From Desulfosporosinus sp. HMP52 (lineage in GTDB: Bacteria; Bacillota; Desulfitobacteriia; Desulfitobacteriales; Desulfitobacteriaceae): a DNA stretch of 64,000 bases. The stretch is taken from NCBI RefSeq assembly GCF_000765145.1, contig NZ_JMGA01000009.1:1-64000 (forward strand), written 5' to 3'. Positions 42,177 to 51,407 of this stretch are shown here, piece after piece. The notes under the pieces were generated by a model, which was not told the origin of the DNA, searched no databases, and saw only the letters and a list, made by a program, of their open reading frames with translations. Made by a program: the position numbers and the translations under genes. Position 1 is the first letter of the stretch, and each line of letters opens with the position of its first letter.

Positions 42177-44735
42177 ATGTATACGATTGATATTAACGGC
42201 GCAGTTCATAATGTGCAAGAGGATAAGAATCTCCTGGATTTCTTGCGTGACGATATCCAGGTAACTTCTCTGAAAAACGGATGCGGAGAAGGTGCTTGTG
42301 GTGCTTGTATGCTTTTAGTGGACGGAAAGGCAATGAGAGCTTGTATTCTCACCGTTGCCAAAGCATCCGGGAAAAAACTTTTAACCGTCGAAGGGCTGTC
42401 AGAGCGAGAAAAGGAGGCCTATACTTGGGCCTTTGCCGAAGCCGGCGCAGTACAATGCGGTTTTTGTATCCCCGGAATGATTATCAGTGCTAAAGCTTTA
42501 ATTGATAAGAATCCTAATCCTACTGCTCAAGAGATAAAGCAAAGTATTCGTGGAAATATATGTCGCTGCACAGGGTATATCAAGATAGAATTAGGGATAT
42601 CATTAGCAGCGCAAGTCCTCAGAGGGGAAATCCATCCCAAGTCACTTCAGGCTAGTTCAGGAATTGGAACGAGTATTCAAAGAGTTGATGCTCGTGAAAA
42701 AGCAATGGGAACCGGACAATATGTGGATGATATGCATGTGGAAAATATGCTCCATGCAGCAGTTTTAAGAACCAAATACCCGAGAGCAATTGTCAAAGCC
42801 ATTGATATTTCTGCGGCACTTGCCTATCCTGGGGTTGAAGCGGTCTTAACGGCAGAAGACATACCCGCAGATCGCAACCATGGTCACATTTTCCATGATT
42901 GGCCGACTCTGGTTTCCATCGGCCAAGAAACCAGGTATATCGGCGATGCCATTGCTTTAGTCGCTGCTGAAACCAAACAACAAGCCAGAGAAGCTGTGGC
43001 TTTAATTAAAGTCGATTATGAAGAGCTGAAACCAATCCTAAGTCCTGATGAAGCCCTCGCTGAGGGAGCTCCTCGTATTCACGAGAAAGGAAATCTGTTA
43101 AGCACAACCAAGATTAAGCGAGGGAATATCGAAGAAGCCCTGGCTAAGTCAGCCTTTGTGGTTACCAATCATTTCTCTACTCCTCCTACTGAACATGCTT
43201 TTATGGAACCTGAAAGTGCCTTAGCTATCCCTCAAGAGGATGGGGGAATTACTGTTTATGTTGGAGATCAAAGTGTCTATGATGATCAACATGGAATTAT
43301 GGCGATGCTGGGTCTGCCCGCGGAAAAAGTACGGATAATCAGCAAACTGGTTGGCGGCGGGTTCGGTGGGAAAGAGGATCTAAGTGTCCAGCACCATGCG
43401 GCATTACTGGCAGTTAAAACCCAAAAACCTGTAAAGCTAACCTTTACTCGCCAAGAGAGCATCCTGGTTCATCCCAAGCGGCATGCCATGGAATTAGAGG
43501 TTACCACAGGCTGTGATGAGAAGGGAAAACTGACGGCTATGGTAGCCAAGATTGTAGCGGATACGGGAGCCTATGCTTCTTTAGGAACAGCAGTTCTCCA
43601 GCGTGCTTGTACTCATGCCAGCGGTCCTTATCAAATAGATAACGTCGATATTACCGGCTTATGCGTCTATACCAATAATCCCCCTGCCGGTGCCTTTAGA
43701 GGTTTCGGTGTTCCTCAGTCTGCCTTTGCTTCTGAAACACATATGGATCTTTTAGCTGAAAAAGTGGGGATTTCTCCTTGGGAAATTCGCTATCTTAATG
43801 CTCTGGAACCGGGAATGGTTAATTCTACGGGTCAGATCACAGATGAAGGAACCGCTATTAAGGAAACACTTCGTGCAGTTCGTGAAGTCTACGAAGCACA
43901 TCCTCACGCGGCAGGTATTGCCTGCTCTATGAAAAATACCGGGATTGGGGTAGGACTTCCGGACACCGGCCGAGTAAAACTAAAAATTATTAATGGCAAA
44001 GTTGTCGTCCTGACAAGTGCTGCCTGCATCGGGCAGGGCTTTGCTACTATTGCAACTCAGATCGTCCATGAAGCAACAGGACTGCCTTTAGAAAAAATTG
44101 AGGTTGGAGCTCCTGATACCTGCCTAACCCCTAACTCCGGGACGACAACAGCATCACGTCAGACTATGTTCAGCGGCGAAGCAGTGCGTCAAGCGTCTTT
44201 GAAAATGCAGCAAGCTATGCATGACTCCACACTTGAAGAATTAGAAGGTCAAGAGTTCTATGGCGAATACTTTGGAAAAACTGATCCAATGAATTCAGAT
44301 AAGCCAAACCCCATCAGTCACGTGGCCTATAGTTATGCAACTCAGGTTGTTTTACTGAATGAACAGGGAATGGTGGAAAAAGTTATAGCGGCTCATGATG
44401 TGGGAAGGGCTATCAATCCTAAAGCAATAGAAGGCCAGATTGAAGGCGGGGTTTGCATGGGTTTGGGTTATGCTCTACGTGAAGATTTCCCGCTGCTAAA
44501 TGGAGTTCCCACTGCTAAGTATGCCAAGTTAGGACTGTTGCGCTCAACGGAAATGCCTGATGTGGAGTCCGTGATTATTGAAAAGAATTCATCCCCCTTA
44601 GCTTATGGGGCTAAAGGAGTAGGAGAGATCGCTTCGATTCCGACAGCTCCGGCTGTAGCGTCGGCTTACTACAAATTTGATGGCAAGCTGCGCTGCGCTT
44701 TGCCTTTACGAGATACTCCTTATAATAAGAAATAG
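42177..44735 (+). CDS. xdhD: XdhD-like selenium-type molybdenum hydroxylase ([2Fe-2S] + Moco fusion)
   Basis: 852 residues. Residues 1-150 carry two [2Fe-2S] clusters (GCGEGACGACMLLVDG; CGFCIPG, NICRCTGYIK). The Moco part follows (from about 165) with GGGFGGKED (Glu kept), FRGFGVPQ (substrate Arg kept) and GVGEIAS with the catalytic Glu. This is the layout of the selenium-dependent xanthine dehydrogenase/XdhD group, in which a labile selenium replaces the terminal sulfur of the cofactor. No FAD subunit is encoded beside it, so its electron acceptor must come from elsewhere (YgfK is a candidate). yqeC, mocA and yqeB for cofactor maturation lie just downstream, which strengthens the assignment. 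Confidence 0.88.
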   Translation: MYTIDINGAVHNVQEDKNLLDFLRDDIQVTSLKNGCGEGACGACMLLVDGKAMRACILTVAKASGKKLLTVEGLSEREKEAYTWAFAEAGAVQCGFCIPGMIISAKALIDKNPNPTAQEIKQSIRGNICRCTGYIKIELGISLAAQVLRGEIHPKSLQASSGIGTSIQRVDAREKAMGTGQYVDDMHVENMLHAAVLRTKYPRAIVKAIDISAALAYPGVEAVLTAEDIPADRNHGHIFHDWPTLVSIGQETRYIGDAIALVAAETKQQAREAVALIKVDYEELKPILSPDEALAEGAPRIHEKGNLLSTTKIKRGNIEEALAKSAFVVTNHFSTPPTEHAFMEPESALAIPQEDGGITVYVGDQSVYDDQHGIMAMLGLPAEKVRIISKLVGGGFGGKEDLSVQHHAALLAVKTQKPVKLTFTRQESILVHPKRHAMELEVTTGCDEKGKLTAMVAKIVADTGAYASLGTAVLQRACTHASGPYQIDNVDITGLCVYTNNPPAGAFRGFGVPQSAFASETHMDLLAEKVGISPWEIRYLNALEPGMVNSTGQITDEGTAIKETLRAVREVYEAHPHAAGIACSMKNTGIGVGLPDTGRVKLKIINGKVVVLTSAACIGQGFATIATQIVHEATGLPLEKIEVGAPDTCLTPNSGTTTASRQTMFSGEAVRQASLKMQQAMHDSTLEELEGQEFYGEYFGKTDPMNSDKPNPISHVAYSYATQVVLLNEQGMVEKVIAAHDVGRAINPKAIEGQIEGGVCMGLGYALREDFPLLNGVPTAKYAKLGLLRSTEMPDVESVIIEKNSSPLAYGAKGVGEIASIPTAPAVASAYYKFDGKLRCALPLRDTPYNKK

Positions 44736-44782
44736 ATGGGTTTGTGGTGCCGCGTAGCGGCATTACTGTGAAAAATCATCCT

Positions 44783-45000
44783 GACAGGGGGACGGTTCTG
44801 TCGGGCTCTGGAGCGGAGCGATTTTCCGCACGCGTCTGCGAGTTGCGCCGCTGGCTCGCTGGACGGTTCGCGAGCGCGTCCGAACCTCTGGGTATTTCTG
44901 CATGTGAACCTGCGGCGCGCTACGGGACGCGAACCGTCAGCACTCGCCTTAGCGCGGCTCCACTGACGCATCCGCTTAGCGGAAAATCGCTCCTCCAGCT
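44783..45000. repeat. Nested palindromic element B with GGGACGG-core hairpin (copy 3)
   Basis: GC-rich insert in the 401-base gap. It opens with GACAG-GGGGACGGTT-CTGTC (44783-44802). GAGCGATTTTCCGC (44816-44829) is exactly complementary to GCGGAAAATCGCTC (44979-44992), and inside, GACGGTTCGCG (44862-44872) to CGCGAACCGTC (44928-44938). A frame through it exists but its composition follows the palindrome. It resembles element A (shared TTTCTGCATGTG and TCAGCACT), so both may be members of one repeat family. Confidence 0.6.
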
Positions 45001-45136
45001 AGTTTATTGGGAATGGATGAAGAACTTTGGGAAACTTAGGTAAGGCTTCGTGGAATCTTTAGAGTGGTAGAAAGACAATCCTTAGTTCATCCCTCTGCTG
45101 TTATAGCGGCAAGAAAAATATGGTTAAGGAGAAAAC

Positions 45137-46024
45137 ATGAGTAGTTCGGCAAGAAGGATGACCGCCGGTTCCGCCATGGGGAGCGGCAGCCTATGGAATA
45201 TGACCGGTAAATCCCCTGTGACTACCTTCATCGGGGCTGGCGGAAAAACAACCTGTGTCCGATCCATGACTCGCGAAATCCTATCTATGGGTTTGCCGGT
45301 TGTAGCGACGACGACAACAAAAGTTTATCCTGAGCACCAAATGAGTGCTTGGAAGAGTGTCGACCCTCCGCCTAATGAAAAGGGTGCCCGGTTCTGGTAT
45401 GATAGAGTTGATGAGGAAAGTGGGAAATGGGTAGGACCTTCCCTTAAAGCCGTTGACCAGGCTATCGCTGTGGATCTTCAGACTTCGGAGCACCCAAATA
45501 ATCAGGCAGAGGTTCAGAGTGGAAGTGAAGGTTTAATTAAACGTTATTGGGTGATAGAGGGAGATGGGGCTCGAGAACGCAAACTAAAGTGTTGGGAGTC
45601 CTACGAACCTCAAATTCCCATGCAGACGGATTGTGCTGTGTTAGTGCTGGATCGTGGGTTATGGGGAAAGGTTTTGCAGGCCGACCAAGTTCATAGATCT
45701 CATCTCTGTCAGGATCTTGTGGGAAGGGTCTGGGAGGCTGAAAGTGCTTGGAGCTATTTTCTGAGGTCTCCTGTCTTTGCTCCTCAATATCGGCAAATGT
45801 TTTGGATTATTCTCTTTAACGGCCCAGGGAATATAATTGAAAATATACAAGGTATAGATCTGATGAATCCCTCGGATCTGTTCCTTGCCCTCAAGAATCA
45901 CTGGACAGAAATACATAAGAATCTTGATAGTGAATTTGAAGGTGTAGATATGCGGCCGCGTAATTTGCGTTTAGCCGTAGGGGATGCCAAAGAGGGGGAT
46001 TTACGATGGTTCGATTTGTGGTAA
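45137..46024 (+). CDS. yqeC: YqeC, selenium-dependent hydroxylase accessory protein
   Basis: 295 residues. A P-loop-like FIGAGGKTTCV (about 31-41) is followed by ATTTTKVYP, IEGDGARERKLK and AVLVLDRGLWGK. This is the YqeC family, found only in genomes with selenium-dependent molybdenum hydroxylases and presumed to help insert selenium into the molybdenum cofactor. TAAGGAG precedes the ATG. Its last 19 bases overlap the start of mocA, so the two are translationally linked. The N-terminal 25 residues are low-complexity and may not all be real; a later start is possible. Confidence 0.88.
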   Translation: MSSSARRMTAGSAMGSGSLWNMTGKSPVTTFIGAGGKTTCVRSMTREILSMGLPVVATTTTKVYPEHQMSAWKSVDPPPNEKGARFWYDRVDEESGKWVGPSLKAVDQAIAVDLQTSEHPNNQAEVQSGSEGLIKRYWVIEGDGARERKLKCWESYEPQIPMQTDCAVLVLDRGLWGKVLQADQVHRSHLCQDLVGRVWEAESAWSYFLRSPVFAPQYRQMFWIILFNGPGNIIENIQGIDLMNPSDLFLALKNHWTEIHKNLDSEFEGVDMRPRNLRLAVGDAKEGDLRWFDLW

Positions 46025-46635
46025 TGGCTGCCGGGTTAGCCAGCCGAATGGGTAAAGATAAGTTGGCCCTTCCCTGGAAGAATACCACTGTGCTGGGGCA
46101 TGTATTAGATACCGTCCTGTCAGTTGTTAAAAATCAACCAAGTGCTTTGGCATCCGAGATGGAGATTCGGGTAGTTGCGCGGCAACCTATTGAGAAGTAT
46201 GTTTCGGAAGATAGGATCGGAGAGTTTTATGAGCACAACGGGGTCTGGCTTTTTGATCCCAATCCCAGACCTTTGGCAGAGACCATCAGGATAGGGTTAC
46301 AAGATCTGAACAGTGAGGTTCACAGTTATGCCTTCTTACAAGGTGATCAGGTAGGCGTTACTGCTCAGATGTTGTCGGCCTGCTTGGCAGAGGTTATTAA
46401 CCATACTCCCGACTTTCTTGTACCAATGACTGGAGAAACAGCCGGATCTCCCGTCTTTTTCCATAAGCGATATATTCCGGAATTGTCCGCTCTCCAAGGT
46501 GAGCAAGGGGGAAGAATGGTTTTAAATCTTTATCCAGATCGATGGCGGAAGTTCCCGGTTGAAGAAGGCTGTTTAGATGATGTTGATACCCCTGAGCAAT
46601 ACCAAGCTTTATTTAGCCAACATAATGTTTATTAG
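46006..46635 (+). CDS. mocA: MocA/YgfJ-type molybdenum cofactor nucleotidyltransferase
   Basis: 209 residues with the nucleotidyltransferase signature VVMAAGLASRMGKDKLALPW at the start and DQVGVTAQM, MTGETAGSPVFF later. MocA adds CMP to molybdopterin-Mo to give the cytosine dinucleotide cofactor used by xanthine-dehydrogenase-type enzymes. GAGGGGGA precedes the ATG inside yqeC. In E. coli the same gene is ygfJ/mocA and lies near xdhD as here. Confidence 0.9.
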   Translation: MVRFVVMAAGLASRMGKDKLALPWKNTTVLGHVLDTVLSVVKNQPSALASEMEIRVVARQPIEKYVSEDRIGEFYEHNGVWLFDPNPRPLAETIRIGLQDLNSEVHSYAFLQGDQVGVTAQMLSACLAEVINHTPDFLVPMTGETAGSPVFFHKRYIPELSALQGEQGGRMVLNLYPDRWRKFPVEEGCLDDVDTPEQYQALFSQHNVY

Positions 46636-46653
46636 GATAAGGAGAAGTATGCC

Positions 46654-47493
46654 ATGAAGAGTAAACTGGTGATGAATGGACCGGTAGTATTAATTCGTGG
46701 AGCAGGAGAACAAGCTTCTGGAGTAGGCTGGGCGTTGGCCAAAGCGGGGTTTCGAGTGGTAATGACGGAAGTTGCTAAGCCCCTAATGGTTCGCTGGCCG
46801 GTTTGTTTTGGGACGGCAGTTGAAGAAGGGCGATGGCAGGTTGAAGGGATTACGGCTTGCCGTGTAGATTTGCCCGCTGCAGATTGCGAAACTGCTTGGC
46901 AAGCAGGAGAAATTCCGATTATAGTGGATCCTGATTTAGAGATGTTACCAGTGCTTAAACCAGTGATATTGGTTGACGCTATTATGGCCAAGCAAAACTT
47001 AGGGACAAAGCGGGATATGGCCCCGATGACTATCGGTTTGGGACCAGGTTTTACTGCCGGCGCAGATGTAGATGTTGTTATAGAAACTAACCGGGGACAT
47101 AATCTGGGCAGGATTATTTATTCTGGACCGGCCCAGCCCAATACAGGTATTCCTGGAGAAATCAAAGGGGTTTCAAAAGATCGTGTGGTCTATTCTACTA
47201 AGACCGGAGTTTTCAGAGCGAAGCGAGATATTGGGGAACTGGTTTTGGCAGGGGATTGTTTAGGTGAAATTGAGGACGGCATCCAGACTGCAAAGGTCTT
47301 TACCTTGATTGATGGAGTTTTAAGAGGTTTATTAAGGACTAATACCCAAATCTCAGCAAATATTAAAGTTGGGGATATTGATCCTCGGGGGCAAAAAGAA
47401 TATTGTTGGACGATTTCGGAAAAAGCACGTTCTATAGGGGCGGCAGTGCTATTAAGTATCATGGAAGCTGATTTTTCTAAAAATTTTGCCTAA
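46654..47493 (+). CDS. yqeB: YqeB, selenium-dependent molybdenum hydroxylase maturation protein
   Basis: 279 residues. VVLIRGAGEQASGVGWALAKAGF is a Rossmann-type start; then MTEVAKPLMVRWPV, IMAKQNLGTKRDMAP, GLGPGFTAGADVDVVIETNRGH and QPNTGIPGEI. This is the EF2563/YqeB family, the third genetic marker of selenium-dependent hydroxylases. AAGGAG precedes the ATG. It ends the yqeC-mocA-yqeB group. SelD, which supplies selenophosphate, is not in the window. Confidence 0.9.
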   Translation: MKSKLVMNGPVVLIRGAGEQASGVGWALAKAGFRVVMTEVAKPLMVRWPVCFGTAVEEGRWQVEGITACRVDLPAADCETAWQAGEIPIIVDPDLEMLPVLKPVILVDAIMAKQNLGTKRDMAPMTIGLGPGFTAGADVDVVIETNRGHNLGRIIYSGPAQPNTGIPGEIKGVSKDRVVYSTKTGVFRAKRDIGELVLAGDCLGEIEDGIQTAKVFTLIDGVLRGLLRTNTQISANIKVGDIDPRGQKEYCWTISEKARSIGAAVLLSIMEADFSKNFA

Positions 47494-47500
47494 ACAACTC

Positions 47501-47529
47501 TAGACAGAGTTATTAAAGTAAGCTATAAT
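47501..47529 (+). promoter_or_regulatory. Probable sigma-A promoter of the allantoin genes
   Basis: TAGACA (47501-47506) and TATAAT (47524-47529) are 17 bases apart, a good housekeeping promoter. It starts about 300 bases upstream of the allantoate amidohydrolase start, so the transcript has a long leader (47540-47844) in which I see no named RNA motif. Confidence 0.6.
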
Positions 47530-47844
47530 ACACATAATCTTAGTCAAGAGGGCAACGGGGCTCTAATCGGTGTTAGATTTACGCCTTTTAGATCCTCGTT
47601 TTTGTTTGATAGGGATTCAAAATATCCTAAGGTCACCACTTGAAGGGTGTCTCGAAATTGACAAATGCTTAAATTAAATACGGCTTTATTTCATTCGAGT
47701 ATGAAGCATGGAACTAGTTAGGACTCGACAAATTCTGAACATTTGAATTATTTTTTTTAGTCTATTAGCGGAATGTCGTACCGCCTAGCGGAACACATTG
47801 AATTTCAATGGCACTTAACCCAGCCTAAACAGAGGTGGTGGCAG

Positions 47845-49092
47845 ATGGATAACAGATTGGTTAGCCATGAACATCTAAACGACGATTTACAAGCCGTGAA
47901 CCAGATAGGGAAGACGACGGCAGGTTGGAACCGACTTGCCTATACCGAAGCAGAACGCAATGCGGTTCAGTACTTCTTGGCAGCTTGTGAAAAAATTGAT
48001 TTGGTTACTCGAGTTGACTCGATAGGTAACGCCTATGCACGCTGGGAGGGGGCGTATCCCGATTTGCCTGTAGTTCTCTGCGGCTCACACTTAGACACGG
48101 TGCGTAACGGTGGCCCGTTAGATGGAACCTATGGAGTATTTGCTGCTCTAGAAGCAGTACGTACTCTGAAAAATCAAGGAATAACTCCCTATTTCCCCCT
48201 GGAAATTGTGGCATTTGCCTGCGAAGAATCGTCACGTTTTGGGGTTTCAACTGTTGGGAGCAAAGCTGTGGCGGGACAACTGGAAGTAGATAAGGTGCGA
48301 GGATTAATGGATCGCGATGGGATTGTGTTTGATGAAGCGGTGCAATCTTGGGGATATTCATTTGACCGCATATCGGAAGCTGCTCGAGATGATTTACTAT
48401 TATTTATAGAGATACATATAGAGCAAGGATCAACACTGGAGAATAATGGAGAACAGCTTGGGATTGTTACGGGTATTGCAGCACCAACTCGTTTCCAAGT
48501 TGCGATTTGCGGCATAGCATCTCATTCCGGAGCGACTATGATGTCTTATCGTCGGGATGCTTTGCCTGCTGCGGCTGAGTTTGTATTAGCCGTTGAGAAA
48601 AGCGGACTGGCTGAGGAGGGATATGGAACAGTAGCAACCGTAGGGGTATGTGAGGTTTTCCCGGGAGCAATGAATGTAATTCCGGGAGAGGTACGTCTGC
48701 AGGTGGATGTGCGTGGTATAGAGTCAGCTAGTAAAGAACGGGTGGTTAATGCGCTTAAAATTAGCCTTGATCATATTTGCCAGAAACGCAGGCTGGAGTA
48801 TCGTTGGAATTCTCTAAGTGACGAGGCTCCGGTATTCATGAACGTTGGTCTAAATCAAACAGTGGCGGAAGTCTGTACCGAGCTTCAGCTTAGTTATCGC
48901 TTTATGCCTAGCGGAGCAGGTCATGATGCTATGAACATGGCTCGACTATGTCCCTCAGCTCTAATATTTGTCCCCTCCCGCGGTGGGATCAGCCATAATC
49001 CTGCTGAAGATACGGATAAGGAAGACCTGTTCCTGGGAGCGGAAGTATTAGGTGAAGTTCTAAAAAGGCAAGTGACACTTGGCGAAATATAG
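47845..49092 (+). CDS. Allantoate amidohydrolase / N-carbamoyl amino acid hydrolase
   Basis: 415 residues from the ATG at 47845, chosen because GAGGTGGTGG precedes it; an upstream ATG at 47773 has no site. M20-family dimetal enzyme: CGSHLDTVRNGGPLDG (His82, Asp84, Asp93), FACEESSRFG (the Glu pair), IEIHIEQG, and MPSGAGHDAMNM with the last metal His. Allantoate amidohydrolase (AllC) and N-carbamoyl-L-amino-acid hydrolases share these motifs. The allantoinase that follows after 40 bases favours allantoate as substrate. Confidence 0.85.
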   Translation: MDNRLVSHEHLNDDLQAVNQIGKTTAGWNRLAYTEAERNAVQYFLAACEKIDLVTRVDSIGNAYARWEGAYPDLPVVLCGSHLDTVRNGGPLDGTYGVFAALEAVRTLKNQGITPYFPLEIVAFACEESSRFGVSTVGSKAVAGQLEVDKVRGLMDRDGIVFDEAVQSWGYSFDRISEAARDDLLLFIEIHIEQGSTLENNGEQLGIVTGIAAPTRFQVAICGIASHSGATMMSYRRDALPAAAEFVLAVEKSGLAEEGYGTVATVGVCEVFPGAMNVIPGEVRLQVDVRGIESASKERVVNALKISLDHICQKRRLEYRWNSLSDEAPVFMNVGLNQTVAEVCTELQLSYRFMPSGAGHDAMNMARLCPSALIFVPSRGGISHNPAEDTDKEDLFLGAEVLGEVLKRQVTLGEI

Positions 49093-49132
49093 TAATTGCT
49101 AAATCCCAAAGGAATAAGGGGGATGTTGATTT

Positions 49133-50524
49133 ATGTATAAGCTAGGGATAGTAAACGGACATATTGTCTCCGGAAAGGAAATTAAAAAGGCTAATCTTTA
49201 TATACAAGATGGAAAGATAGCCCTTGAAACAACGGAGTTTCTTGAAGCTGCTGAAATCTATAATGCAGAAGGCCTGCATATAATCCCGGGATGTTTGGAT
49301 GTTCACTGTCATTTTAGAGATCCTGGTTATACTGACAAGGAAGACATGCTGCATGGAACCAGAGCTGCAGCTGTCGGAGGAGTTACCACTGTTTTTGATA
49401 TGCCGAATACTAATCCTCCGGTAAGGGACGCTCAAAGTTTTAGAGAGAAAGCAGTTTATTTTAGTGATCGTGCCTATGTTGACTTTGCCTTGTGGGGCTT
49501 AGCTTTAGGTGAGATGAATAGTTCTAAACTGGCAGAAATGGTTGAGGCGGGAGCAATAGCCTTTAAGTTTTTCTGGGGATACGCCTTGAATAGCAAAACC
49601 TATGAATTAATTTATAACTACAAACCAGAGATGCCTGATCTCATAGCACCCTTAGACAATGGGGAGGTCTATGAGTTGTTTGAAGAAGTAGCCCGTACTG
49701 GCGCTTTGCTTGCTATACATGCTGAGGATCATGTATTAGTTCGAATGCTGACAGAACGAGTTCTTAAATCCGGACGGCGTGACTACTCGGCTTTGCTTGA
49801 AGCCCGTTCTAATTTGGCGGAGGAAGTAGCTATCCAGACTGCCATTGCGTTTAGTAAAGTGACTGGCGCGAGGCTACATATTGCCCATATTTCTACCCAG
49901 GAAGGTATCGAATTAGTCAAAGAGGCCCAGAAAAAGGGGATTCCCGTGACAACGGAAACTTGTTCTCATCATCTTTTCTTAGATTCCGGCGACTATGACC
50001 GAGTTGGTCCTGTCATGAAGGTTTACCCACCGGTGAGAGGAAAGCGTGACCGTCAAGCTTTATGGTCCGGACTCCAGGAAGGAACGGTGAGTCTTGTGTG
50101 TTCTGACCACGCTCCTCACAAATTGGCGGATAAGAAGGGGGATCTTTTTTCGGTTCCCGCAGGCATGTGTGATGTGGAAACCATGCTGCCTCTGATGATC
50201 AATGAGGTTAGCCGGGGAGTTATTACTCTGCCATTTGTTGTACAGAAAATGGCAGAAAATCCGGCGAAACTTTTTGATCTTTATCCCCAAAAGGGCTGCT
50301 TAGAGATTGGTGCAGATGCAGATTTAGTTTTGATTGACTTAAATAAGGAAACAGAGATTAGAAATGAGCGCTTGCATAGTAAACAACCTATAACAGGGTT
50401 TCATGGTACCTTCATAAAAGGCTGTTTAGTGGCAACATTTCTGCGTGGAAGGCAGATTATGAAGGATGGCGAGGTCATAGGTGAGCCGCAAGGGGAATTG
50501 GTTAAACCTCAAAGACGGTCTTAA
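49133..50524 (+). CDS. allB: Allantoinase
   Basis: 463 residues of the cyclic amidohydrolase family: LDVHCHFRDPGYTDKED (His58, His60), AFKFFWGY with the carboxylated Lys145, LLAIHAEDH, HIAHISTQEG and CSDHAPH with the metal Asp. The HFRDPG and DMPNTNPP motifs are shared with dihydroorotases, but the neighbour and the regulator support allantoinase (allantoin to allantoate). AAGGGGGATG precedes the start. It is probably cotranscribed with the gene before it and the IclR gene after it. Confidence 0.88.
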   Translation: MYKLGIVNGHIVSGKEIKKANLYIQDGKIALETTEFLEAAEIYNAEGLHIIPGCLDVHCHFRDPGYTDKEDMLHGTRAAAVGGVTTVFDMPNTNPPVRDAQSFREKAVYFSDRAYVDFALWGLALGEMNSSKLAEMVEAGAIAFKFFWGYALNSKTYELIYNYKPEMPDLIAPLDNGEVYELFEEVARTGALLAIHAEDHVLVRMLTERVLKSGRRDYSALLEARSNLAEEVAIQTAIAFSKVTGARLHIAHISTQEGIELVKEAQKKGIPVTTETCSHHLFLDSGDYDRVGPVMKVYPPVRGKRDRQALWSGLQEGTVSLVCSDHAPHKLADKKGDLFSVPAGMCDVETMLPLMINEVSRGVITLPFVVQKMAENPAKLFDLYPQKGCLEIGADADLVLIDLNKETEIRNERLHSKQPITGFHGTFIKGCLVATFLRGRQIMKDGEVIGEPQGELVKPQRRS

Positions 50525-50555
50525 GTTTTATTCATTATTTAGTGAGGTGAGTTAA

Positions 50556-51347
50556 GTGGAGTGGTTAGATCGTATGACCATGGTCATGGATTCAATTTGC
50601 GAAGGATCAATGGAAGGTTTGGGCGTTACAGAATTGGTCAATCGCACTCAGTTAAGTAAAGGTACTCTCCATCGGATGTTAACAGGCATGGTAACACACA
50701 ATTTGGTTAGTCAGAATCCAGAAACTAAAAAATATCGCCTGGGACCCAAATCTATGGTTTGGGGAAGCAAGTTTCTGGCAGGTCAGGATACCTTCGCCCT
50801 GCTTACGGAATACTGCGATTTGTTAGCTGAACGTACAGGACTCTATACTCATTTGTGCCGCTTTGATGCAGGTGAGGTTTATTGTGTTTATACTAGACAG
50901 CCCTCTGAAGGACGAACTGCCTACTTTGTTCATGTAGGTCAGAGAATGCCTCTCCATTGCACAGCTGCCGCCAAGGCCATCTTGGCATATCAGCCTTCGA
51001 GTGCTGTAGCATCCTTATTTGCTAAAGAGCAGGTACAACGCTACACGGATTTTACGAAATTAGACTTGCAAGACCTTAGAGCAGAATTAGATGAAGTTGC
51101 GCAAACTCGAGTTGCTTATTGTGTGGAAGAGATAGAGACGGGGGTTTCGGCAATTTCTACTCCGGTGTTTCATAAAAAGGGAGAGGCCCATTTCAGCATT
51201 GGTCTGCTTGAGGCAACTCAGCATCTTAATTCTCGGCGAGATTCTTTAGTAAAAGAACTCTTAGAAATTGGAGAAAAAGCCAGTGAACGTATGGCGGCAG
51301 CCTATCTGCTCACGTCAACGGGAGTGGGGGATCCGGGACGATTGTAA
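50556..51347 (+). CDS. IclR family regulator of the allantoin/purine segment
   Basis: 263 residues from a GTG with GTGAGGTGAG upstream. An N-terminal winged helix (about 1-65: MDSICEGS, VTELVNRTQLSKGTLHRML, YRLGPKSMV) and a C-terminal effector domain (about 75-250) with HVGQRMPLHCTAAAKAILAY are typical of IclR. E. coli AllR, an IclR protein, represses allantoin genes until glyoxylate appears; this gene's place right behind allantoinase suggests a similar job, though the effector cannot be told from sequence. Confidence 0.87.
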   Translation: MEWLDRMTMVMDSICEGSMEGLGVTELVNRTQLSKGTLHRMLTGMVTHNLVSQNPETKKYRLGPKSMVWGSKFLAGQDTFALLTEYCDLLAERTGLYTHLCRFDAGEVYCVYTRQPSEGRTAYFVHVGQRMPLHCTAAAKAILAYQPSSAVASLFAKEQVQRYTDFTKLDLQDLRAELDEVAQTRVAYCVEEIETGVSAISTPVFHKKGEAHFSIGLLEATQHLNSRRDSLVKELLEIGEKASERMAAAYLLTSTGVGDPGRL

Positions 51348-51407
51348 GTATAAAAAAAGGACAGTCGAGCTATATAATTATAATTTTGAGAGGAGGCTGG
51401 ATTAATT

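Noticed and set aside
42177-44735. In-frame UGA (selenocysteine) in the selenium-type hydroxylase
   Set aside because: The frame is open throughout. Selenium in this enzyme class is a cofactor ligand, not selenocysteine.
44744-45043. Open frame of 99 codons through palindromic element B
   Set aside because: Composition is dictated by nested inverted repeats and there is no ribosome-binding site.
47659-47690. TTGACA as a second promoter for the allantoin genes
   Set aside because: No acceptable -10 hexamer at 16-18 bases; the TAGACA/TATAAT pair at 47501 is better.
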